Below are positions 1 to 8,910 of a stretch of 64,000 nt of DNA, piece after piece. A model generated the notes under the pieces. The model was not told the DNA's origin, searched no databases, and worked only from the letters and a program-made list of their open reading frames with translations. The translations under genes were made by a program, and so were the position numbers. The stretch covers positions 248,001-312,000 of the forward strand of contig NZ_CP157794.1 in assembly GCF_040111675.1 (NCBI RefSeq), read 5' to 3'. Source of the DNA: Salinarimonas sp. (GTDB lineage Bacteria > Pseudomonadota > Alphaproteobacteria > Rhizobiales > Beijerinckiaceae). The first letter of the stretch is position 1; the number at the start of each line of letters is the position of its first letter.

Positions 1-2
1 AC

Positions 3-992
3 CGCGACGACGCCAAGTCCACCGAGGCCGGCCTGAAGTACTTCGTGCTCGGTGCGCTCTCGTCCGGCATGCTGCTCTACGGCGCGTCGCTGGTCTACGG
101 CTTCACGGGAACGGTGTCCTTCGAGGGCATCCAGCTCGCCCTGGCCGGTGGCGCCTCGACGGGCGCGATCTTCGGCCTCGTCTTCGTGGCCGCCGGTCTC
201 GCCTTCAAGATCTCCGCCGTGCCCTTCCACATGTGGACGCCGGACGTCTACGAGGGGGCGCCGACGCCGGTGACGGCGTTCTTCGCCTCCGCGCCGAAGA
301 TGGCGGCGATGGCGCTCGCGGTTCGGGTGTTCATGGACGCCTTCCCGACCATCGTCGAGGAGTGGCGCCAGATCGTGGTGTTCATCTCGCTCGCCTCCGT
401 GATCCTCGGCTCCTTCGCCGCGATCGGCCAGACGAACCTCAAGCGCCTGATGGCCTATTCCTCCATCGGCAATATCGGCTTCGCGCTGGTCGGCCTCGCC
501 GCCGGCACCGAGACCGGCGTGCAGGCCGTCTTGATCTACATGGCGATCTATCTCGTGCTCACGCTGGGCGGCTTCGCGGCGATCCTCGGCATGCGCCGCG
601 GCGGCGTGGTGCTGGAGGACATCAAGGACCTGGCCGGCGTCTACCGCCACCATCCGGGGCTCGCCTTCTGCCTCGCCGCCGTGGTGCTCTCGCTCGCCGG
701 CATCCCGCCGCTCGCCGGCTTCTTCGCCAAGCTCTACGTCTTCCTCGCCGCCGTCGAGGCGGGGCTGATCTGGCTCGCCGTGATCGCCGTCGTCGCCAGC
801 GTGCCGGGGGCGTTCTACTACCTGCGCATCGTCAAGACGATCTACTTCGACGAGCCGGTCGCGGCCTACGACCCGATGCCGGCGCCGATCGGCGGGGTGA
901 TGATCGCATCCAGCGTCTTCAACGTGGTCTTCTGGCTCGTGCCCGCCCCGCTGTTCGCGGCGGCGCTGATCGCGGCCCGGTCGCTGTTCTGA
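3..992 (+). CDS. nuoN: NADH-quinone oxidoreductase subunit N (5' end outside window)
   Basis: Proton-pumping membrane subunit of respiratory complex I. The reading frame is already open at the window edge, so the true start lies upstream; the visible 329 residues are the C-terminal two thirds. The sequence [20 protein letters not shown] near the edge, the conserved lysine in [20 protein letters not shown] and [16 protein letters not shown] are hallmarks of the antiporter-like NuoL/M/N family, and this combination is NuoN. Hydrophobic helices follow one another to the C-terminus. birA starts 5 bases after the stop, as at the end of the nuo operon in many alphaproteobacteria. An internal GTG at 45 is not the real start. 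Confidence 0.95.
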   Translation, partial: RDDAKSTEAGLKYFVLGALSSGMLLYGASLVYGFTGTVSFEGIQLALAGGASTGAIFGLVFVAAGLAFKISAVPFHMWTPDVYEGAPTPVTAFFASAPKMAAMALAVRVFMDAFPTIVEEWRQIVVFISLASVILGSFAAIGQTNLKRLMAYSSIGNIGFALVGLAAGTETGVQAVLIYMAIYLVLTLGGFAAILGMRRGGVVLEDIKDLAGVYRHHPGLAFCLAAVVLSLAGIPPLAGFFAKLYVFLAAVEAGLIWLAVIAVVASVPGAFYYLRIVKTIYFDEPVAAYDPMPAPIGGVMIASSVFNVVFWLVPAPLFAAALIAARSLF

Positions 993-997
993 GACCG

Positions 998-1783
998 GTG
1001 GAGCTCTCGCCGCACGCCCGCGCCCTCGGCTATCGGCTCGACGCGCGCGCCGTCACCGGGTCGACCAACGACGACGCCGGTGCGGCGCTGCGGGCCGGCG
1101 ATCCGGGCCGGCTCTGGATCGTCGCCGCGCGCCAGGAGACGGGGCGGGGGCGGCTCGGGCGCTCCTGGACCTCGCCGGAGGGGAACCTCTACGCCACGCT
1201 GGCGCTGCGCGACCCGTGCCCCATGCGCGAGGCGCCGCAGCTCGGCTATCTCGCCGGCCTCGCCCTTCTCGACGCCGCCCGCGCGCTCGCGCCCGACGCG
1301 GCGGCGCCGCGGCTGAAGCTGAAATGGCCGAACGATCTGCTCCTCGACGGCGCCAAGATCTCGGGGATCCTGCTCGACGGCGTCGGCCTCCCGGGCGGGG
1401 GCGGCGGTCTCGTGATAGGCTTGGGCGTCAACGTGGCCTGGGCTCCCGAGGGCGCGCCCTATCCGGTGGCGCGCCTGACGGACGTCGCCCCGGGCGCGAC
1501 GCGCGAGAGGCTGTTCCTCGCGCTCTCGGACGCGATGGCCGAGCGCCTCGCGGCGTTCGAGGCGGCGGACCCGAAGACGCGGTTCGCGCGTCTACGTGAG
1601 GACTGGCTGCGCGAGGCCGCGGGCCTCGACGGCGGCGCGCGCGTGCGCGTCGGAGACGGATTCAAGTACGGGCGGGTGGCCGGCCTCGACGCGCAAGGCC
1701 GCCTCCTGCTCGAGACCGAGACCGGCGTCGAGACCATCGACGCCGGCGACCTGACGATCTTGTCCCGTGAGACGAGCGAATGA
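998..1783 (+). CDS. birA: Biotin--[acetyl-CoA-carboxylase] ligase
   Basis: Attaches biotin to the carboxyl-carrier protein of biotin-dependent carboxylases through biotinyl-AMP. The 261-residue protein carries the biotin/AMP loop GRGRLGRSW at residues 49-57 and KWPNDLL at 109-115, both diagnostic of the BPL catalytic domain. There is no N-terminal helix-turn-helix, so it is the short, enzyme-only form rather than the BirA repressor. I chose the GTG at 998 because it follows the nuoN stop by 5 bases and the protein begins just before the usual N-terminal helix; the open frame extends further upstream only as a shadow of nuoN. Probably co-transcribed with nuoN and rnj. Confidence 0.93.
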   Translation: MELSPHARALGYRLDARAVTGSTNDDAGAALRAGDPGRLWIVAARQETGRGRLGRSWTSPEGNLYATLALRDPCPMREAPQLGYLAGLALLDAARALAPDAAAPRLKLKWPNDLLLDGAKISGILLDGVGLPGGGGGLVIGLGVNVAWAPEGAPYPVARLTDVAPGATRERLFLALSDAMAERLAAFEAADPKTRFARLREDWLREAAGLDGGARVRVGDGFKYGRVAGLDAQGRLLLETETGVETIDAGDLTILSRETSE

Positions 1784-1828
1784 CGGGGTTCGCACGACGA
1801 TTATCGAACGAAAAGGTGAAGACCGAAC

Positions 1829-3499
1829 ATGGCTGACAGAAACGACGAGCTCGTCTTCCTGCCCCTCGGCGGGCTGGGCGAGATCGGCATGAACGCGGCG
1901 CTCTACGGCTACGGGCCGGAGAACGACCGCCGATTCGTCCTGGTCGATTGCGGATTGAGCTTCGCGGGCGAGGAGGCGCCGGGCGTCGACCTCGTCCTGC
2001 CCGACCTCTCCTACATCGAGCAGCGCAAGAAGCGCCTCTCGGCGATCTTCATCACCCACGCGCACGAGGACCACATCGGCGCGCTGATCGAGATGTGGCC
2101 GCGCCTGCAGGTGCCGGTCTACATGACCCGCTTCGCCGCGGGCCTGCTCGAGGCGCGCCGCCTCGGCGAGCCGGGCGCCCCGAAGATCGACATCCGGGTG
2201 ATCGAGCCGCGCAAGCGGATCGAGGCGGGGCCGTTCTCGGTGGAATACGTGCCCGTGGCGCATTCGATCCCCGAATCGCACGCGCTCGCCATCCGCTCGC
2301 CGGCGGGTCTCGTCGTCCATACCGGCGACTGGAAGATCGACGCGACGCCCACCGCCGGGGACATCACCGACGAGGCCGATTTCCGCCGCCTCGGCGAGGA
2401 GGGCGTCCTCGCCGCGATCTCCGATTCCACCAACGTCCTGCGCGAGGGCGTCAGCCCCAGCGAGCGCGACGTGGCGGACGGGATCGCCGAGGTGATCCGC
2501 AACTCGCCCTACCGCGTCGCGGTCACCACCTTCGCCTCCAACGTGGCGCGCCTGCGCGCGGTGGCGATGGCGGCGGAGGAGACCGGGCGCGAGGTGATCG
2601 TCGTCGGCCGCGCCATGGAGCGCGTCGTCAACGTCGCCCGCGAGCTCGGCTATCTCGACGGCGTCAAGCCGTTCCGCTCGGCCGACGCCTTCCAGTACCT
2701 GCAGCGCGACAAGGTGGTGGCGATCATCACCGGCTCGCAGGGCGAGCCCCGCGCGGCGCTCGCGCGCATCGCCCGCGACGAGCACCCGACCCTGTCGCTC
2801 GCCGCCGGCGACCGCGTGGTGTTCTCCTCGCGCCAGATCCCCGGCAACGAGAAGGCCATCGGCGACATCATGAACCGCCTGGCCGAGCGCGGCATCGAGA
2901 TCGTCACCGACGCCGACGGGCTCGTCCACGTCTCCGGCCATCCGCGCCGCGGCGAGATGCGGATGATGTACGAGTGGCTCAAGCCCGCCTGCGTCGTGCC
3001 CGCCCACGGCGAGGCCGTGCACATCGCCGAGCACGCCCGCTTCGCCCGCACCTGCGGCGTGCCGCACGCCGTCGTCGCCAAGGACGGCGCCATGGTGCGC
3101 CTCGCGCCGGGCAAGCCCGAGGTGATCGACCACGTCAAGGTCGGGCGGCTCTACAAGGACGGCGAGATCGTCGTCGACGAGGGCGACCGCGCCATCCCCG
3201 AGCGCCGCAAGCTCGCCGCCGCCGGCATCGTCACCATCGCCATCGCCATCGACGACCGCGGCGAGATCCAGGGCGACCCGGCGGTCGACGTCATGGGCCT
3301 GCCGCTCAAGACCCGCGCCGGCGAGGAGCTGATCGACGTCGTCGCCGACGCCGTCGGGCGCACCCTCGACGGGCTGCCCCGGGGCAAGCGCCGCGACAGC
3401 GACTTCGTCGAGACCGCCGTCGCCCGCGCCGTGCGCGCGGCGGTGAACGGGCAATGGGGCAAAAAGCCCGCGTGCCACGTCCTCGTGGTCGAGGTATGA
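1829..3499 (+). CDS. rnj: Ribonuclease J
   Basis: Metallo-beta-lactamase/beta-CASP ribonuclease with 5'-3' exonuclease and endonuclease activity in RNA maturation and decay. The 556-residue length is normal. The zinc-binding motif H-x-H-x-D-H is at residues 77-82 (HAHEDH), with further metal-ligand segments VAHSIPESHA and HTGDWKID. The beta-CASP region follows, with VSGHPRRGEMRMM and PAHGEAVHIAEHA. The start ATG has an AAGG stretch about 12 bases upstream. It lies between birA and the methylmalonyl-CoA epimerase gene, the usual alphaproteobacterial context. Confidence 0.95.
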   Translation: MADRNDELVFLPLGGLGEIGMNAALYGYGPENDRRFVLVDCGLSFAGEEAPGVDLVLPDLSYIEQRKKRLSAIFITHAHEDHIGALIEMWPRLQVPVYMTRFAAGLLEARRLGEPGAPKIDIRVIEPRKRIEAGPFSVEYVPVAHSIPESHALAIRSPAGLVVHTGDWKIDATPTAGDITDEADFRRLGEEGVLAAISDSTNVLREGVSPSERDVADGIAEVIRNSPYRVAVTTFASNVARLRAVAMAAEETGREVIVVGRAMERVVNVARELGYLDGVKPFRSADAFQYLQRDKVVAIITGSQGEPRAALARIARDEHPTLSLAAGDRVVFSSRQIPGNEKAIGDIMNRLAERGIEIVTDADGLVHVSGHPRRGEMRMMYEWLKPACVVPAHGEAVHIAEHARFARTCGVPHAVVAKDGAMVRLAPGKPEVIDHVKVGRLYKDGEIVVDEGDRAIPERRKLAAAGIVTIAIAIDDRGEIQGDPAVDVMGLPLKTRAGEELIDVVADAVGRTLDGLPRGKRRDSDFVETAVARAVRAAVNGQWGKKPACHVLVVEV

Positions 3500-3534
3500 G
3501 GAACGGGTCGAGCTGAACGGGAGGGGTGAACGCG

Positions 3535-3939
3535 ATGATCGGTCGGTTGAACCACGTGGCGATCGCGGTGCGCGACATCGCCGAGGCGAGCGCGGTCTAC
3601 CGCGACACGCTCGGCGCGGAGGTCTCCGCGCCGGTGGCGCAGCACGAGCACGGCGTCACCACCGTGTTCATCACCCTGCCGAACACCAAGATCGAGCTGC
3701 TCGAGCCCCTGGGCGAGGGCTCGCCCATCGCGAACTTCCTCGACCGCAACGCGGACGGCGGCGTCCACCACGTCTGCTACGAGGTGGAGGACATCATCGC
3801 CGCCCGCGACAAGCTGGTCGCGGACGGCGCGCGGGTGCTCGGCGGCGGCGAGCCGAAGATCGGGGCCCACGGCAAGCCGGTGCTGTTCCTGCACCCGAAG
3901 GACTTCTGCGGCACCCTCGTCGAGCTGGAGCAGGCCTGA
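3535..3939 (+). CDS. mce: Methylmalonyl-CoA epimerase
   Basis: Interconverts (R)- and (S)-methylmalonyl-CoA in propionyl-CoA catabolism. The 134-residue protein is a glyoxalase/VOC fold: LNHVAIAV at the N-terminus supplies the first metal histidine, GGVHHVCYEVEDI the second half, and FLHPKDFCGTLVELEQ the C-terminal glutamate ligand. A GTG at 3526 would add three residues (VNA), but the strong Shine-Dalgarno GGGAGGGG at 3519-3526 is 8 bases from the ATG at 3535 and overlaps that GTG, so 3535 is preferred. The following DUF1467 gene begins 5 bases after the stop. Confidence 0.93.
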   Translation: MIGRLNHVAIAVRDIAEASAVYRDTLGAEVSAPVAQHEHGVTTVFITLPNTKIELLEPLGEGSPIANFLDRNADGGVHHVCYEVEDIIAARDKLVADGARVLGGGEPKIGAHGKPVLFLHPKDFCGTLVELEQA

Positions 3940-3944
3940 TCGTC

Positions 3945-4292
3945 ATGCGCTCCCCCGCCGACACCGTGAAGCTGCTGGCGACCTCGCTGCCCGCCGCCGT
4001 GACCGTCATCGTCGCGCTGATCGCGCTCGCGGTCGCGCTCGGCATGATCCTGTTCGGGACGGGCATCGCCGGCGCGCTCGCCTTCTATTTCGTCGTCTGG
4101 TGGATCATGCTCTTCGCCGTGCTGCCCTTCGGCGTGCGCAGCCAGCACGAATCCGACGACATGACCCCCGGCACCGAGCCCGGCGCGCCGGTCTCCCCCG
4201 CCCTCGTCGAGAAGGCGATCTGGACGACGATGGTGGCGGGCGTGGTGTTCCTCATCGCCCTGGCGCTGCTGCCGTTCGCGGGCCTCGCCTGA
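3945..4292 (+). CDS. DUF1467 family membrane protein
   Basis: Small integral membrane protein of unknown function, 115 residues. The core FVVWWIMLFAVLPFGVRSQ, followed by an acidic loop and GTEPGAPVSPALVEKA, is the typical DUF1467 signature. Three hydrophobic segments are visible: residues about 15-35, 38-60 and 88-110. DUF1467 genes usually follow mce in alphaproteobacteria, as here with a 5-base gap, so it is probably part of the same transcript. No catalytic motif is visible and no function should be assumed. Confidence 0.85.
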   Translation: MRSPADTVKLLATSLPAAVTVIVALIALAVALGMILFGTGIAGALAFYFVVWWIMLFAVLPFGVRSQHESDDMTPGTEPGAPVSPALVEKAIWTTMVAGVVFLIALALLPFAGLA

Positions 4293-4310
4293 CCGCCGGA
4301 AGCCCCTCCC

Positions 4311-4715
4311 ATGGCCGACGCCGCGCCCGCCCATGTGAAGACGCTCTACGACGCCATCGGCGGCGCGCCGGCGGTCGCGGCGTTCACGGCGCGGTTCTAC
4401 GAGCTGATGGACACGCTGCCCGAGGCGAAGGCCTGCCGGGACGTGCATCCGCCCTCCCTCGACGAGAGCCGGGAGAAGCTCGCGCTCTACCTCACGGGCT
4501 GGCTCGGCGGCCCGCCGGTCTACGTCGAGCGCCACGGCCCGCCGATGCTGCGCCGCCGCCACCTGCACGCGCCGATCGCCACGGCGGAGATCGAGGGCTG
4601 GCTCGCCTGCTTCGAGCGCGCCTGGGCCGAGACCGTCGCCGACCGGCGGCTCGACGAGGCGATCATGCCGAAGGTGCGGGCGCTCGCCTGGCACATGCGC
4701 AACCGCGAGGGGTGA
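4311..4715 (+). CDS. Group II-like truncated haemoglobin
   Basis: Small haem protein of the truncated 2-on-2 globin family (134 residues), thought in related bacteria to bind oxygen or nitric oxide. Features supporting this are LYDAIGGAPAVAAFTARFYELM at the N-terminus (helix A/B with the FYELM motif), YLTGWLGGPPVYVERHGPPMLRRRHLHAPI, which contains the proximal-histidine region (RRHLHAPI), and WLACFERAW. The start ATG is 19 bases after the DUF1467 stop. The gene ends convergently with the DUF6101-like gene. Ligand and physiological role cannot be read from the sequence. Confidence 0.88.
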   Translation: MADAAPAHVKTLYDAIGGAPAVAAFTARFYELMDTLPEAKACRDVHPPSLDESREKLALYLTGWLGGPPVYVERHGPPMLRRRHLHAPIATAEIEGWLACFERAWAETVADRRLDEAIMPKVRALAWHMRNREG

Positions 4716-4781
4716 GCGCGCGGCGCTTCGCCGTCCCGAGGGCGTCCGGCTGATGCGGGCGGATCGGTGCTGCACGCCGCC

Positions 4782-5288
4782 TCAGCTCAGGCCGGAGACG
4801 ATCTCCCGCTCCTTGAACACGAGCGGGCGCGCCGAGGGGCGCCCGATCTTGCGGCGGGTGAGGAAACGAGGGCGGCGGTGGGCCAGGAGGCCGTGCCGGC
4901 GGCGCTGGCGCACGTCGCCCAGCGCCAGCGGGCCGATCTGCGGATAGGGCGCCATCAGGCTGCCGTCGGGGTTCTGCAGCATCAACGGAAGGCCGCTCGA
5001 CTGGCCGAGCCGGCGCCAGACGGCGACGATCTCCTCCTCGGTGAAGCGCCCGAGCACGGCGGCGATCGCGCCGTCCTCGGCGATCGCCGCGACCTCGAAA
5101 GCGGGGCCGCCCTCGCTCTCCCCCTCGGCGCGATCGGCGATGCGCATCGCGAGGCCGACGAGACGGCCCGGCGGGATGCACAGGCCGAGCGTGTCGAAGG
5201 CGCTCTCGCCGATTTGCGACTCGATCTCCGGTCGGCCGGAGCCGTCGTCGAGGACGGCTCCGGCCATGCGCTTGGTTTCCGCCATCAT
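4782..5288 (-). CDS. DUF6101-like protein
   Basis: Protein of unknown function, about 168 residues from the tandem ATG at 5286-5288. The C-terminus is rich in arginine (QRRRHGLLAHRRPRFLTRRKIG) and ends with KEREIVSG, a pattern I associate with DUF6101 proteins of Methylobacterium and Bosea relatives; the central EEEIVAVWRRLGQSSGLPLM also fits. The assignment rests on recalled family features, not a search. An in-frame ATG at 5351 would add 21 residues and neither start has a convincing ribosome-binding site. The gene is divergent from cysQ and convergent with the globin gene. Confidence 0.65.
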   Translation of the reverse strand: MMAETKRMAGAVLDDGSGRPEIESQIGESAFDTLGLCIPPGRLVGLAMRIADRAEGESEGGPAFEVAAIAEDGAIAAVLGRFTEEEIVAVWRRLGQSSGLPLMLQNPDGSLMAPYPQIGPLALGDVRQRRRHGLLAHRRPRFLTRRKIGRPSARPLVFKEREIVSGLS

Positions 5289-5663
5289 GTTCGACGCCCT
5301 GTCAGCGTGTTGCGGTCGGCGGCTTTTCTTGTCGGAGGCCGCTCGTTCCATGGCCCGACTATGCCGATGCTTCTCCTTCGCGGGCTTAAGCTTTTCGGTT
5401 AAAAGACGCTCAATCGGACCGATGCTGAACGAATGCTTGCGACGCTTGTGGACAATCGAGCGATCGCCGTCACGGTCCTTGCGGGAAAGGCTGCCCGACC
5501 CTACTTTCGACGATGTACGGGACGCTCGCGGCTCGTGCCCGGTCGCCGGCTCGTAACGCCCGCGCGACGCGCGCGTATCCCGCCGCCCGGATAGCCGGGC
5601 GCGGCCCTTCTCGCCCAGCCCCCTCGCCCGGTCTCTCTCCCGGCCGGCGACAGAACGAACCGC
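5289..5663. other. Intergenic region between divergent genes
   Basis: 375 bases separate the DUF6101-like gene and cysQ and should hold both promoters. Overlapping ORFs here are poorly protein-like and none has a ribosome-binding site that convinces me. A local AT-richer stretch at 5385-5410 (containing TTAA twice, 9 bases apart) is the most promoter-like part. A short hairpin with arms CGCCCGG/CCGGGCG and a 4-base loop lies at 5584-5601, upstream of cysQ. No RNA gene was recognised. Confidence 0.5.
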
Positions 5664-6500
5664 ATGACCCTTTCGCACGACGACAAGACCAGGCTGGCCG
5701 CAGCGCTCGAGGAGACCGCCCGCGAGGCGGGCGAGATCGCGCGCGGCTACTTCCGCCACGGCGAGAAGACCTCGGCGCGGATCTGGAACAAGGCCGGCGG
5801 CTCGCCGGTCACCGAGGCGGACGTCTCGGTGGACGCCTTTCTCAAGGTGCGCCTGTCGCAGATCCTGCCGGAAGCCGGCTGGCTCTCGGAGGAGACCCGC
5901 GACGATCCGGCGCGGCTCGAGCGCACGCTCGTCTGGATCGTCGACCCGATCGACGGCACCCGGGCCTTTCTCAACGGCAATCCCGACTGGTCGGTCGCCA
6001 TCGCGCTGCTGGTCGAGGGCCGCCCGACGCTCGGCATCGTCCATGCGCCGGCGCTGGAGAGCCTCTACGACGCCCGCGCCGACGGCGGCGCGCGGCTCAA
6101 CGGCGCGCCCATCGCCGTTTCCGCCCCCCAGGGCGTCGGCGGGACCCGGGTCACCGGCCCCAAGCCGATGATGGACACGCTCGCCCGGCGCGCGGGGCCG
6201 ATCAGCGAGATGCCGAAGGTGCCCTCGCTCGCGCTCCGCATCGCCCGCGTCGCCGCGGGCGACGTCGACGCGGCGCTGGTCACGGCGAATGCGCGGGACT
6301 GGGATCTCGCGGCGGCCGACCTCGTTCTCGCCGAGGCGGGCGGCGCGCTGTCGAGCCTGACGGGCGACGCCCCGGTCTACAACCGCCCGGAGCCGGTCCA
6401 CGGCGCGCTCCTCGCTGCGTCGCGCGCCTTGCATCCGCGGCTGGTTGAGGCCATGACGAGCGACGAGAGCGGCGAGCGGCGGCTCGCGCGGGTCCCCTGA
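5664..6500 (+). CDS. cysQ: Inositol-phosphatase family enzyme, CysQ-like
   Basis: Probable 3'(2'),5'-bisphosphate nucleotidase, which recycles PAP from sulfate assimilation. The 278-residue protein has the lithium-sensitive phosphatase motifs: E76-E77 (SEET), W91-IVDPIDGT with metal-binding D94 and D97, and a C-terminal WDLAAADLVLAEAGG. These define the inositol monophosphatase superfamily; the choice of CysQ over other members rests on the genomic context, since cysQ-DUF4170-DUF374-waaA-lpxK is a recurrent alphaproteobacterial cluster. The start ATG leads directly into the first helix of the family. Confidence 0.85.
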   Translation: MTLSHDDKTRLAAALEETAREAGEIARGYFRHGEKTSARIWNKAGGSPVTEADVSVDAFLKVRLSQILPEAGWLSEETRDDPARLERTLVWIVDPIDGTRAFLNGNPDWSVAIALLVEGRPTLGIVHAPALESLYDARADGGARLNGAPIAVSAPQGVGGTRVTGPKPMMDTLARRAGPISEMPKVPSLALRIARVAAGDVDAALVTANARDWDLAAADLVLAEAGGALSSLTGDAPVYNRPEPVHGALLAASRALHPRLVEAMTSDESGERRLARVP

Positions 6501-6574
6501 GACGTGGCCCGGCGCGGGGCGGCCCGGCCCCCGACCAACGAGAACGGGAGCCCGATCCGATCGGGACGAAGCGA

Positions 6575-6841
6575 ATGACCGAGATCAAGCACGGCGAGCC
6601 CGAGACCAGGAACGCCACGCAGGGCGAGCAGCTCCTGCACCTCGTCTTCGGCGGAGAGCTGGACGACCCCCAGCGGGTGCGTTTTCGCGACCTGAACGCG
6701 CTCGACGTCGTGGGGATCTACCCGAACTACGCCACCGCCTACACCGCCTGGAAGGCCAAGGCGCAGGCCACCGTCGACAATGCGCACATGCGCTACTTCA
6801 TCGTCCACCTGCATCGTCTGCTCGAGCCGCCGGTCGGCTGA
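6575..6841 (+). CDS. DUF4170 family protein
   Basis: Short soluble protein of unknown function, 88 residues. The block QLLHLVFGGELDDP, then VVGIYPNYATAYTAWKAKAQATVDNAHMRYFIVHLHRLLEP, is the characteristic DUF4170 core. It sits between cysQ and the DUF374 acyltransferase-like gene, its usual position in alphaproteobacteria, which suggests a link with lipid A synthesis, although no activity has been assigned that I know of. The gap to the next gene is 30 bases, so co-transcription with the lipid A genes is likely. Confidence 0.85.
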   Translation: MTEIKHGEPETRNATQGEQLLHLVFGGELDDPQRVRFRDLNALDVVGIYPNYATAYTAWKAKAQATVDNAHMRYFIVHLHRLLEPPVG

Positions 6842-6871
6842 TCCGGCGTCGCCAGCCAGGCCCTCCCGCGC

Positions 6872-7621
6872 ATGTCCCTCCTCAAGCGCATCGGCAGGCA
6901 TCCTCGGGTCCAGGCCGCGGCGGGATACCTGTTCGCGCGCTATCTCGGCCTCGTGGGCCGCACCAATCGGTTCGTGATGGAGCCGGCGGACGCGCACGCG
7001 CGCGTCGGCCCGCTGATGCCGGTCGTCGCGGCGATGTGGCACGGGCAGCATTTCCTCATCCACCTCGCGAAACGCCCGCAGGACCCGACCGCCTGCCTCG
7101 TCTCCCGCTCGGGCGACGGGGAGCTGAACGCGCAGGCGCTCGTGCATCTCGGCGTGCGGCCGATCCGCGGCTCCGGCGATCGTGGACGCGGGCGCGCGCG
7201 CGAGAAAGGCGGTGCGCAGGCCCTGCGCGCGATGCTGCGCGCGCTGGAGGGCGGCGAGAGCGTGGTGATGACCGCCGACGTGCCGAAGATCGCCCGGCGC
7301 GCGGGGGAGGGGATCGTCACGCTGGCGCGTCTCTCGGGGCGGCCGATCGTCCCCGTCGCCGTGGTGACGAGCCGCCGCAAGATCTTCGACAGCTGGGACC
7401 GCGCGACGCTGGGGCTGCCCTTCGGCCGCGGCGCCATCGTCATCGGCGAGCCGATCCACGTCGCCCGCGACGCCGACCCCGCGGCGATCGAGGCCGCGCG
7501 GCAGGCCGTCGAGCGCGGCCTCGACGACGTGCACGCCCGCGCCTACGCCCGCATCGGCGCCAGCGACCCGGGCGCCGCGCTCGCCGCCGCCCGCCGGCAG
7601 GCCTCGGAGGAGCGCGCATGA
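6872..7621 (+). CDS. DUF374 lysophospholipid acyltransferase-like protein
   Basis: Predicted membrane-associated acyltransferase of the DUF374 group, 249 residues. It shows MWHGQHFLIHLAKRP, where H57-G-Q-H60 stands at the position of the HX4D-type motif, then VMTADVPKIARRAGEGIVTLARLSGRPIVPVAV, typical of DUF374. The gene immediately precedes waaA and overlaps it by four bases (ATGA at 7618-7621), so the two are translationally coupled; a role in lipid A or phospholipid acylation is inferred from this neighbourhood. The exact acyl donor and acceptor are unknown. Confidence 0.85.
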   Translation: MSLLKRIGRHPRVQAAAGYLFARYLGLVGRTNRFVMEPADAHARVGPLMPVVAAMWHGQHFLIHLAKRPQDPTACLVSRSGDGELNAQALVHLGVRPIRGSGDRGRGRAREKGGAQALRAMLRALEGGESVVMTADVPKIARRAGEGIVTLARLSGRPIVPVAVVTSRRKIFDSWDRATLGLPFGRGAIVIGEPIHVARDADPAAIEAARQAVERGLDDVHARAYARIGASDPGAALAAARRQASEERA

Positions 7622-8910
7622 AGCGCGGCTCGCCGCTCCTGTGGACCTACCGGCTCGGCGTCACCCTGATGACGCCGGCGGCCTCCGGCCTGCTGCTGTG
7701 GCGGCGCGGCAAGGGCAAGGAGGACCCGACCCGCCTCGGCGAGCGCCGCGGCCATGCCGGCCGCGCCCGGCCCGCCGGGCCGCTGGTTTGGCTGCACGGG
7801 GCTTCCGTCGGCGAGACGCTGTCGATCCTGCCCCTGGTGGAGCGCCTGACCCGCCGGGGCGTGACGGTGCTCGTCACGTCGGGCACGCGCACCTCGGCGC
7901 AGCTGGTGGCGCGGCGCCTGCCGCCCGGGGCGATCCACCAGTTCATGCCCCTCGACGTGCCGCTCTACATCAAGCGCTTTCTCGACCATTGGCGGCCGGA
8001 CCTGGCGCTCTTCGCCGAATCGGAGCTGTGGCCGAACTTCGTCCACGCGCTGGACCGGCGCGGCGTGCCGCTGGTCTTGATCAACGCCCGCCTGTCCGAG
8101 CGCTCGTTCCGGCGCTGGATGCGGGTGCCGCAGGCGGCGGAGGCCATGCTCTCGCGCTTCGCGTTCTGCCTCGCCCAGTCCCCCGGCGACGCCGAGCGGC
8201 TGCAGCGGCTCGGCGCGCCGCGGGTCTCGATCGCGGGGAACCTGAAATTCGATTCCCCCGCCCCGCCGGCGGATCCGCGCACGGTCGCGAGCCTGCAGGC
8301 GCTCACCGCCGGCCGGCCGGTCTGGATGGCGGCCTCGACCCATCCCGGCGAGGAGGAGGCCGCGATCGCAGTGCACCGGGCGCTCGCCAAGCGATATCCC
8401 GATCTCCTCACCATCGTCGCGCCGCGCCACCCGCAGCGCGGGCCGGACATCGCCGCGATGGCGCAGGAATCCGGCCTCGTCGCCGTGCGCCGGGCAGAGG
8501 GCATGCAGCCCGACCGCGCCGTGGACTTCTACGTGGCGGACACGATCGGCGAGCTCGGCCTGTTCTACCGGCTCGTGCCGCTCGTCTTCGTCGGCGGCTC
8601 GCTGGTGCCCCACGGCGGGCAGAACCCGATCGAGCCGGCGAAGCTCGGCGCCGCCATCCTGCACGGACCGCACGTGCACAACTTCACCGACGTCTACGCC
8701 GCCATCGACCGCGCCCGCGGCGCCCTGCCGGTGAACGACGCGCGCGCGCTGGCCCAGGCGCTGGCGGATCTCCTCTCCGATCCGGGCCGCATGCGCACCA
8801 TGGGCCGCGCCGGGACGGCGGCGGTCGAGGGGCTCGGCGGCGCGCTCGAGCGCACGATCCGCGCCATCGACCCGTTCCTGGTCGGGCTGCGCGCAAGCGG
8901 GCCGGGCTGA
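7618..8910 (+). CDS. waaA: 3-deoxy-D-manno-octulosonic acid transferase
   Basis: Transfers Kdo from CMP-Kdo to the lipid A precursor at the inner face of the cytoplasmic membrane. The 430-residue GT-B enzyme contains WLHGASVGET near residue 59-67, where E66 is the expected catalytic base, then PDLALFAESELWPNFV, LINARLSERSFRRW and the C-terminal GGSLVPHGGQNPIEPA. An N-terminal hydrophobic helix (residues about 8-25) anchors it. The ATG overlaps the DUF374 stop, and its own stop overlaps the lpxK start by one base, a tight operon. Confidence 0.95.
   Translation: MKRGSPLLWTYRLGVTLMTPAASGLLLWRRGKGKEDPTRLGERRGHAGRARPAGPLVWLHGASVGETLSILPLVERLTRRGVTVLVTSGTRTSAQLVARRLPPGAIHQFMPLDVPLYIKRFLDHWRPDLALFAESELWPNFVHALDRRGVPLVLINARLSERSFRRWMRVPQAAEAMLSRFAFCLAQSPGDAERLQRLGAPRVSIAGNLKFDSPAPPADPRTVASLQALTAGRPVWMAASTHPGEEEAAIAVHRALAKRYPDLLTIVAPRHPQRGPDIAAMAQESGLVAVRRAEGMQPDRAVDFYVADTIGELGLFYRLVPLVFVGGSLVPHGGQNPIEPAKLGAAILHGPHVHNFTDVYAAIDRARGALPVNDARALAQALADLLSDPGRMRTMGRAGTAAVEGLGGALERTIRAIDPFLVGLRASGPG

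Noticed and set aside
1592-3478. 628-codon minus frame opposite rnj
   Set aside because: Antisense of a strongly conserved gene, no family motif, repetitive acidic/histidine composition.
5384-5402. TTAA-N9-TTAA in the DUF6101/cysQ gap as a CtrA site
   Set aside because: The CtrA consensus needs a 7-base spacing; here it is 9, so it is only an AT-rich patch.
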